DNA of 64,000 bases from the NCBI GenBank assembly GCA_947034895.1, contig OX344762.1:31042760-31106759 (forward strand), read 5' to 3'. Positions 25,201-37,615 of the stretch are shown piece after piece. The notes beneath the pieces are model-generated. The model was not told where the DNA came from, ran no database searches, and was given only the letters and a program-made list of their open reading frames with translations. This DNA is from Rhytidiadelphus loreus (lineage: Eukaryota; Streptophyta; Bryopsida; Hypnales; Hylocomiaceae). A program made the translations under genes and the position numbers. Position 1 is the stretch's first letter. Every line of letters begins with the position of its first letter.

Positions 25201-26201
25201 TTTTGTGTGCTAACACAATTATTAGTTGTTTGTCACCTCCAATCTCCAAAAACTCTTATATCCAAATTTCTCAAACATTGTGGGAAGGGACAACATACTA
25301 AAAAAGAGTAATTACATTTCTCTTATTATAATCTCACAACTCCTATGCAATTTCACTCAATTAGAATATACACTAATAAGCAAGCTCTTTAAACATCTAT
25401 GACTTTGAAAAGAAAAACAATTTGCTTCATTGGGGATACCTATGAAACACACTTTAAAAGGCTTGGGCATTTAGGGGTTCACTAAACTCAATGATGTGCA
25501 AATACCATTAGAAAAAGTGGTATGCAAAGAACTGGATGATAATAACCCATTTTTCAATATGAAAAAGAACTGTGTGACCATTTATACGCCACCTTTAGGC
25601 TCCCGCGACCTCACAGGGATAATAGATGCAGAAACAAGTAGCAGTAATCAACACAACGTATATTGCGCTTGAAAACAATTGCGCTTCAGATAAATAACAA
25701 TTTTCACAATGACATGCACCTCTCCAGCTCTCTTGATGCCCGCACTCAGCAGAAGCCTATCACGAGCAGTTCCAAACCACCTGAGCGTCCGAAAAGAGTC
25801 TCACCTGGTAAACTTGGGTGTGGCCACTCATCATTCAACTCATCCTAGTATTTTCCAAGATGGGCATTTGTTCAGTAATGAAGATAGTGCCCTAATCCAT
25901 GTAATCATCAACAAAGACGACTTCAAATCAAAACCTTCCCTCAACATCGTAACTCCAGCTGAACCACAAACCTAGACGGTTTCGGGACATACGCAAGAAC
26001 ATACAAGGATCAACAATCACACAGTTGGCAGTCGTTTGGCTCGGCGTGAGATAGTAGTCGGCTTTATGAGTGAAATTGAGACAGCCTCGGCTCCAGTTGC
26101 TTCTTTCGTCGACCAGAATTTGGTCTATCTCGATACGAGCACACAAAGATCAAAGCTCCTGCTGTACACAGCGATGATAAACCTGCCTCAGAAAATTGTT
26201 G
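22256..26201. other. AT-rich spacer and VPS41 3' flank
   Basis: Apart from a truncated PIF/Harbinger-like repeat (23450-24090), no gene or RNA was recognised. Open stretches at 24318-24506 and 25069-25311 lack any domain. From about 25570 composition rises and the region probably includes the VPS41 3' untranslated region. Confidence 0.5.
23450..24090 (-). mobile_element. PIF/Harbinger-like MITE, truncated copy, inverted relative to 35810-36537
   Basis: Almost the whole length is the reverse complement of the element at 35810-36537, including GCGCAAGGGACCCC, GAATGCCCTTTGGTGGGCAC and GATAGTGATTACATTTCACC. The right terminus TTTCTTGCAATCACCC is kept. The left terminus and roughly the last 100 bp beyond the GATCTGAAAAATCAACGG segment are missing, so no target duplication can be called. 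Confidence 0.8.
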
Positions 26202-29200
26202 CTATCGTACTTCCACACCACCCCAAGTAGGAGAGGTTCTCTCCATGGAAGAAGTCGATCTTCCATAACCAATGGAGTCGACCTGTCCTCTCGCAGAAGC
26301 AGCAGTTGTACAGAGAATACAACGCATGGGGGCTGGATCCGGTGGATCGTCATAAGTCGAACTGTCGTTCATATGCGATCCTGACCGTCGTAGACCTCCT
26401 GACTCTTCCGAAGGTAATATCCCCGAAGTATCATTCAGACAGGTTTCATGATAAGCGTGAGTGCAGAAGAAAGCCACCACAGCCACATTCTGTAGCGCAA
26501 CGGGATCAAAACATATGCAACAACGCCCACTACCACCATAATTCGTGAGAATCCGTCCGCCCTTACCACCAGCTTTGCTTGTTCTACTCAAACTTGTAGA
26601 ACTGTTTTTCACGCTATCCCCACCATTTGAATTAGGCTCATCAGGTTTCTCGCCGTCATATTCTGAGCCGCCCACTCGGACTGCGTGGCGGGCCTCATCG
26701 TAGTAGCGCACCAGCAAATCAACGCAATCCGACTGTTCCCCAAAACAGTCATTGAGAGTAATAGTCAGTTGTCAAGGTAATGATTGGACCACCAACGCAA
26801 CCTTAGCTTATCATTCGACTGAGACAATAAGTTTGAGTAAGGCAGTTACTGCCTTACCTTCAAAATGTCGTTACAGCCTGCACGAAGAGAAGTTTCTGTT
26901 CGGTAATCGGCGATGATTTTTACAAGACGATCACGCAACCTACATATATTCACAGATTGACCACCGCTTTCTGGTCAGAATATCGACAACAGAGGCAAAT
27001 AAGGTTGAGAAGTATTCTGCCCATCCTTGAATCCCTACCAGATGACTAAGCGCACATGTATAGTAAGTACAACAGAGCTGAAGGGTTAACACTGACCGAG
27101 GAATAGACATTCCAGCAGGAACCCTATTCACGAGATGTAAAGGATCAACGTGGCCCACTGTATGCTCCAACAATGAACTCACCTGCCAAATATATTGCAC
27201 TTCAGATGACCAAAAACTGAAGCATAGTAGAACAAAGAGCATAATGAAGCATAGTAGAAAATAATGTCTAGACTTCACAACGCAATATTAATTGTGTCAT
27301 GGAAGTACGATTTCCACTTTGAACATCAGTAACAAGAAGTAATATTATCAACAAGACGCAGCATGTAGACAATGATATGGTTATTTAGAACTGCTCAACC
27401 ATAAGACACATGAGATATTATACTACCATATCAGGATTGTGCATGCTTTGAGTAATAAGCTCCTCCCACAACTCTTCATCTGCTTGTGATTGAACAAAGC
27501 TTACAGCCTGGGTAACAGAAGTTGCACAGTTAGTGTGGTACTGTAAAACTAGGTAGGGTCAACCAAGTCACTAGATAAAACGATCGTCTTATGAATCAGC
27601 GTCATGACTCCATGTTGATGAAAAACTAACCACTTAGATACAGATCACAGTAAAGAACTCATAGCTGCAGCATGATTGACTTCGCATACCTGTTGAATGT
27701 CCTTCAGTTCGTTTATTATGAGGGCCAATGCGTCCCGACTGTTACCCATTCGTCCTAAAATGAAAACCCGTTCTCTGGTCAAGCCTCTTTTGGTACAAAC
27801 TTCATAAGCCTGCAATTGCGAATAAAAGATCAAAACAAAGGCAACAAGACAAGCATCCAGCTCAAAGCAGTCTTTCTGCTCACGTATGTGGAAAAGGAAA
27901 GTTCATGAAAAAACGCACCGTAAAAGAAAAAATACACATCTCTGAAAGAAGTTACCTTGTCAAGACTATAGTAATGGCTACTTCGCAAAAATGGAAGCAA
28001 CAATCGCGGTTCATAATCTGCATACAGCTCAACCTGCAAATATTCCCAAAATGAGATATTAAAAATCATAGCAGATAGAACTTCAACATGTCCTTGTTTA
28101 AGCTAGAGCAGGCATATTCACATCATTGGTGCAGCTTTCGAGTATAAACAATAGCCGCACTAGATAAGCCAAAGACATGAAGATTTATTGAATTTCTAAG
28201 ATCTCAAACTGGAACTCGGAACACTGTACTCATGTTTTCTTCCCCTACTTCTCTGGCTCTCCATCAAGAACAACGCATGATCTCAGCAGTATGATAAAGG
28301 CTACAGGTTCCCATACAGAAGATCTCAATTTACTATGTGAACGGCATATGCTGGTCACAGGCTACAAAATTCAGCTCATCGAAGTGAGGTATGTGAGTTC
28401 AAGTGAAATAGAAGAACCTGTAAACCATGGTACTCTTTAGCCGCAGTTGGGTCTTTCTCAAACAATGTATGAAGATATAGATGCAGATATTCCCTCAATG
28501 TGCCATCTGCATCCTCTTTCTGCAGTTGTGACACCACCTCAGCAGCATCGGTGTTGTCACTCTGGTTGATCAACATCTGGACTGCTCGCTTCCCATTCAA
28601 TCTCATTAAATGAACCACCTGCAACATTGCAATGCAATAATATTAAGGAAGAAGCACCACCAGTACTGCTCACCTCCTCAACGTTACAAAACTGTGTTAG
28701 AAAACTTCATTCTTCTCATGATAAAACTACTGAAAGCAGGAATGACAAATGAATGACACACAAACTACATTTGCATCATGAACATTCGTCAATGGCCTCA
28801 GAACTTGACGATGAACCTAAACATGTGATAAGAGATTGCGATTTGTTTACCTTATCGTGTATGGAACTGTACAAATTGTGCTGCTCAATGAACTCAAACA
28901 CAAACGGCTTTTCCAGCTACATAAACAACACCAATCACAAAAAGAAGTCTGTGGTCAGTCTTACTGGAAAGAGAAAGAAGACTTCTCTGTACGTATGGCA
29001 ATGCTCAAGAAGATCAAAACTTTCTGCAGACTTGAAGGGCTAAAAGTACACTGTTGATATTCCGTCGCCTGAAAGGCTGACGGTAGCAATGTAACACCAT
29101 CGCAAGCAGAACATAAGTCGGTCAATTGCGCTAAGGGCCCATCCTAAACACATACTCCCGTCAGCTATCATGAAATAATAGTGCATTCAATGGACGTGAA

Positions 29201-32200
29201 ATGGGCATGCCAATGGAATTTCAGTACCTCCACATAGATGACAAGGGCTTTCTCATACTGCTTCTCAAGCACATATAGCTCAGCCAAAGCCTGCCAACAA
29301 AAATACACCCAAACTTACTGATTATGAATACCTTTGACAGAACAAAAAGTACATCAGTATTTCACTACAAAATGGCACAATCGAGATTGTCGAATAACAA
29401 GTTTAGATCATAGATATACGACTGACCAAATCAAGATTTATTGCATGAACATTTTCATGCATCAGTACTTGTTACATAACATTGTTTAGTTCCAATGAAA
29501 GTATGAAGTTCACTGAGCTAGAGGGTTCAAGCAACATTAAAATAACTGTACATGAAAAGGTGTCAATCATAACTACAAAAAAAGTACAAACAAAGAGTAA
29601 ATACCTCCTTCAGTGCCGGTGACTTTGAGCCAGTGCTAATTTGTAGTTGAATAGGTGCAATGATTGTTGGAACTGAATACACCGAAGACGGCCATGTCTT
29701 GATTGTGGTGAGCAACTGGTCGTGGTATGCTGGGTTTGTAACCAGCGAATTTAGCACCAACTGCAAAAGGATCGTTCAGTGGAGTAATATGAGGTCAAAT
29801 ATATTAAGAACTAAAAACTCCAATGTTGAAACCATTGAAGGAAAAGTATTCTTTCCTGTAATCATTCTAGACAGTCACAAAAAGTAAACACGACTTGGCC
29901 TATGTGAAGGACAGAGCAAATAAATGCGACTCGGTTCTGTGAAGAGCACATAACCTTCAAATCAATAGATGATGGGGTGAAAAAAATGACAACCTCATAT
30001 ACAGTGTCTCGAAGCTGGGGGTTGGATGTTGGTATGTAAGGAGCCAAACAGGGCAACTGTCGTAAGTGTGCAAAATGAAAGACCCACCTGTTCTCACCAG
30101 CAAAACATGACATCTAATTATCTTGATTGTCCCAGAAACGAACAAATTATTTAGCCACACTATGACATATATCAAATATGGGGAGAATCCAGTAGCATTT
30201 CTGCCATAGCTTGACTACCCATGACGTTGAACTCAGAAGATATATACTTTCTTCTCTAAGGTCTCAGAAAACAGTACTACGGTACCAGTCCATAAACTAA
30301 CCTTTCCCATGCTCCAGCAGAACCTCTCAGTAATTTAGGACAAAGCTCTGCAGCCTTATCATATTGGCGCTCCAGAATTAGATGGTCGAGATATCTAGAG
30401 CCCACCTGACATTTTTTCACATAACCGATATAAATGAAGGTATTCAATCAATCATAAAAGATCAATCGTTAAAATCTTGAGTATCCTACGATCAATATGG
30501 TTGATAAATTGGTATAACAGGTCCTCAATTTGGTGAAGACAAACCTCAATTTCATTATGTATCATTAGATAGGACTCCTTCACATGACAATAGAGATTCC
30601 AGCCGCATAGATTGCAGTAATGATCATGACCAACTGACGCATGAGAAGTGTAAGACAGTTTGGTATAAATTCAGAGAAATCTTTTCACAATGTTCCACAT
30701 CACATTCAGAATTTGCGGTTACAAACTTCTCAAACAAATTTGGCATCAATAAGTAGTACAAATCCGGACAAACCTCCTCCAAGAGCTCTGGTTTAGCATT
30801 TCCTTCTTCTACTTGAGCCAAAGCCTTCTCATAATAACCATGCTGAAGTAGCCACTTCACATGATCATCTGAATCTCTGCAAATCAATTGTTTCAGTACC
30901 CAACTTTCCATTCTTGCTCCAGAATCCAAGTGAACTTCTTGGCAAACGTCTGAAACAGTTGCACCATCAGATAGATCACGGTTCATATGCAGTTACGACA
31001 GTCTAATCTCCTCAGATTTTCTTACACGTAATACGAGGCAACAGATTCTCCTGTAAACCATGTGAAGAGTCGCAATAAAAACGACAGAATAGAAACCTGG
31101 GCCTGGCAAGTACGACGTCCTTTGGGGACACTACGTAGTAGAGAGACTCATCTCCAACAGCCCATTGGCCTGCTGCTCCACCACTCTCTGAAACAAAAGA
31201 AATTACTCTCCATGATAAGTTGGTCAACAAGCAATCTTGATAAGATTCTCCGCCAAGTGTCTTTCACGACAAAAGCACAAGCCCACACTACCCACTATCT
31301 GTTCAAAGAGACAAAAACATCTCCTTTCAATTCTAGCCTTCGTGGACCAGAGACGTTGTCGTCGGCTACAGGTTTGATACAATCACGTGACAAATCGTTA
31401 GAGAACGTTCAGATATCAGAAAACATTAAACTTACGCACCAATGAAAGGCGCATGAGCAAGGAAATAGTCTTTAGCTTTGTAATGCTCGTAGCCATGAAT
31501 AGAAAGTGCATCAGTTGCCAACTCTTCATTTTTGCTTGTTACTATCCGTACTTCCGGTCGCTGTGCATGTCCCTGCATTGAGGAGAAGATGTAATTTAAC
31601 ACTCCGAAAACTTACTTATAATAATTATTTGGAAAAAGCGATGATATGTGTGAAATCCTGAGTGTGTCTGAGAAAATAAAGTAGCTTGCAGATGAAGCAA
31701 TAACCTCCTTCGAAGAAAATTGATCAAGGATCCATGTAGCAACCTAAGAGATTTACTGTGATTCCATTACCTGTCTTGAAAATGCAGTAGACATGGACTC
31801 CGCTGCATTATCATCTTTATCAGAGAGGTAAGCGAGAACCACCAGTTGATCTCCAAACGGTGCAAGTCCAGCAATGTAGTAGTCCGTGTGGAGAGTTGTT
31901 CGTATTTCTACATACTTTGTTCCTGGGCCCAAGGTTCCAGTCAAGCCATCCCAACCTCGCGTTCTAACAACAGCGATCTTGATGCAATCAGCCCATCCAA
32001 TAAGTAGGACCGTATCATCCTGCAAAATTATAAGACTATTCATCTTAGCAGGTACAATTTGGAGCGTAATTGCGACCAAACAAAGACTTGGACAACGAAA
32101 ACCACTTCGGTGAATACTGAAAAACTGGATAAGGAACTGGATGGGGACGATTTGAGCAAAACAAACCTGCCAAACAAGAGTAGGACGCAAGAGATTGGCA

Positions 32201-33485
32201 CGCGGTGATCGCTCTATGAATGTTATACGTTGATGTGAGGCTGTATCATACACCTTTACGCCAGCATCATTGGCCCAAGCGATAAGACTTGTCCGCCATT
32301 TAACAACATGCACAGTCCCTTCGCCTGAGTGCAGAATCTAGCACAGGCGTTACCGTGACAAACACGTTACCTTTCTAAATACCTTGCCTTTCATCGACAA
32401 CTGCATCGATAAGCTGTTGATGGCGCTAGAACAACTTGTCTTTGAGAAAAAGAAAACATGACCTCCTATACCATCAAGTGAATTGCAACGTAGTGCCTCG
32501 AAGTGCCTCTGAATTTGTACCTTCTCTTTGTAGCCTAACCAGCCCTTGCTGAGAAACAGAAGCTGTCCTGCAAGCCCTCCTAGCGCAAATTGTTTGGAAC
32601 CTTTACGTGCATATTCTGGATCCAATGCAACAGACTTCACAGGCCGATGGTACTCAAACTTTTCTTTTTCGTCAGTGTACAAGCTGCTGATGACTACGGT
32701 GCCATCGTCGGAGCAGCTCCCGACGTACTCCCCATCAGAATCAAAGCTCACCTCGTTCACTGGCGCAGAGTGCACTCGAAACTCTCTGACCTGTCAATCG
32801 AAACCCTAACTGAGTGTGTTGGACAAATTCAAATAATATTATACCTCAATCTCTAGGACTAACCGGATCGCTTTGATCAAATGATTCAATTCTTCCGAGA
32901 TGCGTTCTACCAGTCAATCACACGAACCTAATGATCATTAGATTCTAATGAGCCGTAAACCTCACGATTCGTGGAACACTACACAAACACTCGCCAATCC
33001 CATGGACAAATTTCCAAATCCCTCTAGAAAAAACAGTGAAATAATCAGCCTATCTCAATGCGCACTAACAACAAGAATGAAAGGCTAACCTCCAAAACCC
33101 GACACTCCTCTCCAAAAATTAATTAATCTGAAGTGTGCCCTAGGAGAAAAACAGAGCACAGATTTTGAACCTGGTTACCCTGAAAGTCCAGCAGATGCAC
33201 TGTGCCATCGTGCGTTCCGAGAGCAATCATCCGTTCTCCCACAGTCAGACAAGCTGCGGCATCCGACGACAGCAGCGATGGTACGCTACCTCCCAGGCGC
33301 TGATACTTGAGCCGAGGCTCCTCCTCTTCACCTTCCTCCTCCTCGTCATCATCTCTGGAGTCGTCGTCTCCAAGCTCATCATCCCCTTCCACTCCATCCT
33401 GCACCGGGCTTGGCCTGATCGGCACGGGCGATGCCGACGGCGTCTCAAACCCCGTCGTTGCCTCGATTTTACTCGATACCGCCAT
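26202..33485 (-). CDS. VPS41: VPS41, HOPS-complex subunit (vacuolar tethering)
   Basis: HOPS subunit that tethers late endosomes and AP-3 vesicles to the vacuole. Nineteen exons (minus): 33485-33171, 32790-32521, 32337-32167, 32019-31771, 31572-31440, 31187-31097, 30876-30774, 30405-30302, 30087-29994, 29760-29605, 29290-29228, 28916-28851, 28618-28418, 28033-27956, 27809-27690, 27507-27427, 27182-27097, 26939-26858, 26732-26202. They sum to 2994 nt, 997 aa, close to the ~980 aa of Arabidopsis VPS41. An acidic tract (about 30-56) precedes a WD40 region (FDSDGEYVGSCSDDGTVVI). Next come CHC/TPR-like helical repeats (HHxK-type AKEYHGLQVELYADYEPR; VFILGRMGNSRDALALI). A RING-type zinc finger closes the protein at 892-962 (CCICF, CTHAYHETC, CILC). 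Start: first ATG of the open exon. Intact by eye. Confidence 0.96.
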
Positions 33486-34894
33486 CGCTTCTCTCAAAAG
33501 CCCTATTCCCTGATCCTTCTCTCTGTGCCAAATCCTCACTCCAATCCAACCTCTCTCCGCTGCTGCCCATCCTCATCCGGCTGCTGCTCGTTAGATGCCA
33601 ACTGGACTCTTACTATGGGTCCGTCGGTGTTCATTTCAGTTTTGGATGATATTCATCCAACTTTTTAATTCCGTCTTTATGGTACTTACTTACAGTACTC
33701 ATAAGTTGAATTATGTTCAATGTAGAAAATGCTGAATTAAAAATATCATTGCCATATAACTTCATTTATGTCATAGAAAAATAAACTATGAAAATTTGAA
33801 GTGCTAATTCAAATTTAATGAATTTGCATTATTTTATGGAGTTTGTAGGCCTATATGTGCACATGCATGTTATAGTTTTTTTTATGGCATTCAGGTCTAA
33901 TTATATTTTTATAAATGCTAAATTTAAAATACAATACAAAAATCCCTACATACATAGTCCAAATCATTTAGTCTATTATGGGACAAAATTAAGATAGCTA
34001 TAAAATATGATCTCTTTAACCTTTTTGATGTTTGCTTCAAAACATAAGATCATTAGTATGAACATTAGAACTTATTTGATCAATCAAGCTTTAAACATAT
34101 TTGAAGATTTCTTTCAAAGCAATTTTTAAGGCAATTTTCCTTGGAAATTCACTAAAAATTCAATTTCTATTTATTGCATTAAATTTTTTTTTAAGATTGG
34201 CTAAAATTGTAGTTTCAAATGATTTGCACGATTTAATGATTAAAACATCTAAACTTCCCCGTCTTTTAGTAACTTTCTTAACAATAGGCAATACTAGAAC
34301 AAATCACATTACAATGCAATGGTACCAAAAAGATTTCATCAACCTATAAGGTTTCACTAAGAAATTTAGGGGAAGTTTAGTAATACACCAAATGAAAAAT
34401 AATGTGGATGAGAATATGACACTTATGCATTTAATAGGATAGACTGAATACTTTGTGCTATTTTCTTTACAAGAAACTTTTGAGGGTAGTATCCCAATTT
34501 GAATAAAAAGAATTCAAAGATAATCCAACCTAGATAGTAATAAAAAAAATTTGAATTTTTTTTTTACTTAAAAAAGTTTCTTGAACTTAAGTGTCAATCA
34601 TAAAATGTCTGATTGATCATTTAGAGGTTAAATTTGAGTATCCTAAAAATATGTATCTTTGTTATAAGATTTTTTTTCTAAAATTTCATCTAAATGTAAA
34701 AGACTATCAAAAGGACATTTTTAGTCCTTGGCATCTTTCTAGGGCCTTTTAGTGTTACTACTAGTACCTCAAAATCAACATAAATATTTTTGGTGATTTG
34801 TTCGACCAAGTCCAAAAGTCAACAAATCTATAAGAAATTTGAAGTCTTTTAGAGCAACTTTTTGTTTATTCCATCAAAGCTTCTTATTACAATG

Positions 34895-35170
34895 AATTAT
34901 AAAACTCAAATGCATCAATAGGGATCAATAGAGTTTAAAATAGCAAAAATATATCGACTCATCCTACAATTGATTGCCGCATCAATGATAAAAAAAAATA
35001 TGGAAAAATCCAATATGATAAAAAGATGTTTAATTATAAAACTCAAATGCATCAATAGGGATCAATAGAGTTAAAAATAACAAAAATAGGTCTACTCATC
35101 CTACAATTGATTGCCACATCAATAATAAGAAAAAATATGAAAAAATCCAATATGATAAAAGATGTTTAAC
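34895..35170 (+). repeat. Two tandem ~137-bp copies
   Basis: AATTATAAAACTCAAATGC begins at 34895 and again at 35032, a 137-bp step. Both copies continue through CATCAATAGGGATCAATAGAG, CTCATCCTACAATTGATTGCC and AATCCAATATGATAAAA with few differences. Confidence 0.85.
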
Positions 35171-35290
35171 TGATTAAGGGTCATGGTTGATTTTGGGGGC
35201 AGGCAAGACAATTTGTAGTCTTAAGCAAAACATGGAAAAAAAATACCAAACAATGATGCATTCTGGAGATTTGACCTAACTGATGGATTT

Positions 35291-35640
35291 TGCATGAATG
35301 CTTCAATAAATGCATGACAAATTCTACATTGATTTTGTATTGATTTTTGTATTTTTAGCCAATATTTTGTTTGTTTTTTCCCCCCAACATTGCATACTAG
35401 CACATATTGTCATGATTCTTGTCCCACTACATTTTGGTTCACAATTCTAAATTTTGCATAAATGCTTCAATAAATGTATGACAAATTCTACATTGATTTT
35501 GTATTGTTTTTTGTATTTTTAGCCAATATTTTGTTTTGTTTTTACCCCCAACATCACATACTAGCACATATTGTCATGATTCATTCGGTTCACAATTCCC
35601 TACCTGTGTTCTTTTGTAGATTGTCATGATTCTTGTCTCA
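35291..35640 (+). repeat. Tandem ~164-bp repeat, two copies plus a partial third
   Basis: TGCAT(G/A)AATGCTTCAATAAATG begins at 35291 and 35455. Each is followed by GACAAATTCTACATTGATTT, TTAGCCAATATTTTGTTT and ACTAGCACATATTGTCATGA. A partial third copy (TTGTCATGATTCTTGTC..GGTTCACAATTCCC) starts near 35620. Confidence 0.8.
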
Positions 35641-35809
35641 CTACGTTTGGTTCACAATTCCCCACCTATCTTCTTTTGTTTGTATCCAAATTTGTTGTAA
35701 AACTCTCTCTATCAATGAAAAAGTGTCAATTTCGACCAAAAAGTGGTCGACCGGTCTTTAATGGGTTAAAGTCAAGTCAATACAACCATAGTGCCTAGTT
35801 AGCACCTTA

Positions 35810-36537
35810 GGGTGATTGCAAGAAAGACCGGTCCTATTTGGCGTCACAAATTGAAGTGACTAAGTTGCCATCAATCATAACTTTTGGAAAATGAAGCCGA
35901 TGGACTTGAAATTTTTATTGAAGATGGGTAACTGAGAAATCATGAGATTCATTATTTTTCATAAATTTTTGAAAAATAATTTTATAATTAAATGTCAATT
36001 TAGCTAATTTGTCACACTTTGCAGTTTAGGGGTTTTTAGTACTGTGGAGCATCCAAAAATTATGATGTTCACTTGAATTTTTTGTGGGCTATTCCCACAC
36101 TAGATGAGCATGTGCCCACCAAAGGGCATTCAAAAAAACACAATTTTTTGTCTACAACATGCATGCAAATAGGGGTCCCTTGCGCATAGCACTCCAAACA
36201 TTTATGATGGTTCCAACTTCTAGTTTTTGGTGAAATGTAATCACTATCAAGTCTTTATAAATGGCCAATTTTTAGTTTTTTTTTATTCATGATTTTCTAA
36301 TTTTTATTAATTTATACTTAGTTTTATCTACTTTCTGTGACAAACTGTCATTTTTTTTAAGTAGTATTGTTTCAATATTATAAAGTACTCAAAAGTATTA
36401 TTGGCCGTTGATTTTTCAGATCAACGGTTGAGATTGCTCCATTTGTAGTACTCCTAGTACTCCTAGTACTCGGCAGAAAAAACACAGTTTTTGACCAAAC
36501 GCTACCAAAATCGTTCGGTCTTTCTTGCAATCACCCC
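35810..36537 (+). mobile_element. PIF/Harbinger-like MITE, 728 bp, complete
   Basis: Left end GGGTGATTGCAAGAAAGACCG and right end CGGTCTTTCTTGCAATCACCC are perfect 21-bp inverted repeats. Both are flanked by TTA (35807-35809 and 36538-36540), the 3-bp target typical of PIF/Harbinger. No transposase is encoded. A second, inverted, truncated copy lies at 23450-24090 on the other side of VPS41. Confidence 0.85.
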
Positions 36538-37615
36538 TTAGCATTAACAAAATACCTACAAAGCCACCACTTTTTGCTACTATGCCTAGTTGTACCCACG
36601 AATGAACAATGACACCACTTTTTATTACTATGCCTAGTTGTACTCATGAATGAACAATGACTTGTCAAATTTTCATATTTTCTTGTTGACACATGAAAGG
36701 AGGTTCCAATACATCAAAGAACACAATATTTAGTTACCAAATGCAAAAATTATGAAGGATCAAAGTTCATTTTGTTAAGGTACTAAAATCATTTCTTCCA
36801 CACATAGGTACATTTTAGATACATTTGTAGCTATGATTTTGTAGCTATACCCACAGTGATACCCACAGTGACGATGGCGGTTTTGGGTCAGTGGCGCATT
36901 GGGTGATCGCAGATAGGACGCTGGGGCGAGACCACTGCAGTACCCCTAAAGACCATAATGAATGAACTCCAATTCTCTAGGTCATCATTACAAAGAATCT
37001 AGGCCTGGCATGTTCACAAACCAGCATTTACAAACATCTTCACAATATGCAAGAACTACAAAATCAAAACACTGCTAACTGTGGTAATAATGTAAATTCA
37101 GTAGAACATGAAAAATACCGTATCTCCAATGCCATTATAACAAGGAAAATACGAGCCACAAAATCACCCACCATCTGTATTCATGCTTATATCATCCAAG
37201 AAGCAATCCACAAAACCCACACGTCCTGTTCAACTCTATCGTACACTGTACTGATGAATTCTACAACCTACAACCTACAACCTCTTCCGGAGTCCAAAGT
37301 CGCTAACTATTGTGCCTAAAGGTCATCGTCTACAAGCCTAAGGTGTTGGGCGGCGCCACAATCATTATTCGTTCGTGGGTACAACTCAAGTGGGTGATGG
37401 GCACAAACTAAAGCTTCTAAATTCTGCTTGGTAAACATCCAGAAAAGGTCATTGATCATTTTCTCTTACACATTTGATTATAAAAACTGTGCACCGTCTA
37501 TGAGGCCTCCATTTCTATTTGCAATGAGAACTCTTTGAGAACTCTTTGAGAACTCCCATCTGTTTGTGTTTAAACACACACCTTTAAATGAGCATGGACA
37601 TACTGGCGTGATAAT
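36538..37615. other. Spacer and KAPP 3' flank
   Basis: No gene recognised. A GC-rich patch lies at about 36855-36950. The segment from roughly 37000 probably contains the KAPP 3' untranslated region. Confidence 0.45.

Larger units (their letters stand above)
33486..35809. other. VPS41 promoter side and AT-rich spacer with local tandem duplications
   Basis: 33486-33660 is GC-rich and likely the VPS41 leader and core promoter. From 33660 onward the DNA is AT-rich and non-coding by eye. Two sets of local tandem duplications lie at 34895-35170 and 35291-35640. Confidence 0.5.

Noticed and set aside
33165..33668. 167-codon open stretch opposite VPS41 exon 1
   Set aside because: Mirror image of the acidic-tract codons of VPS41, giving Ser/Leu-rich low complexity.
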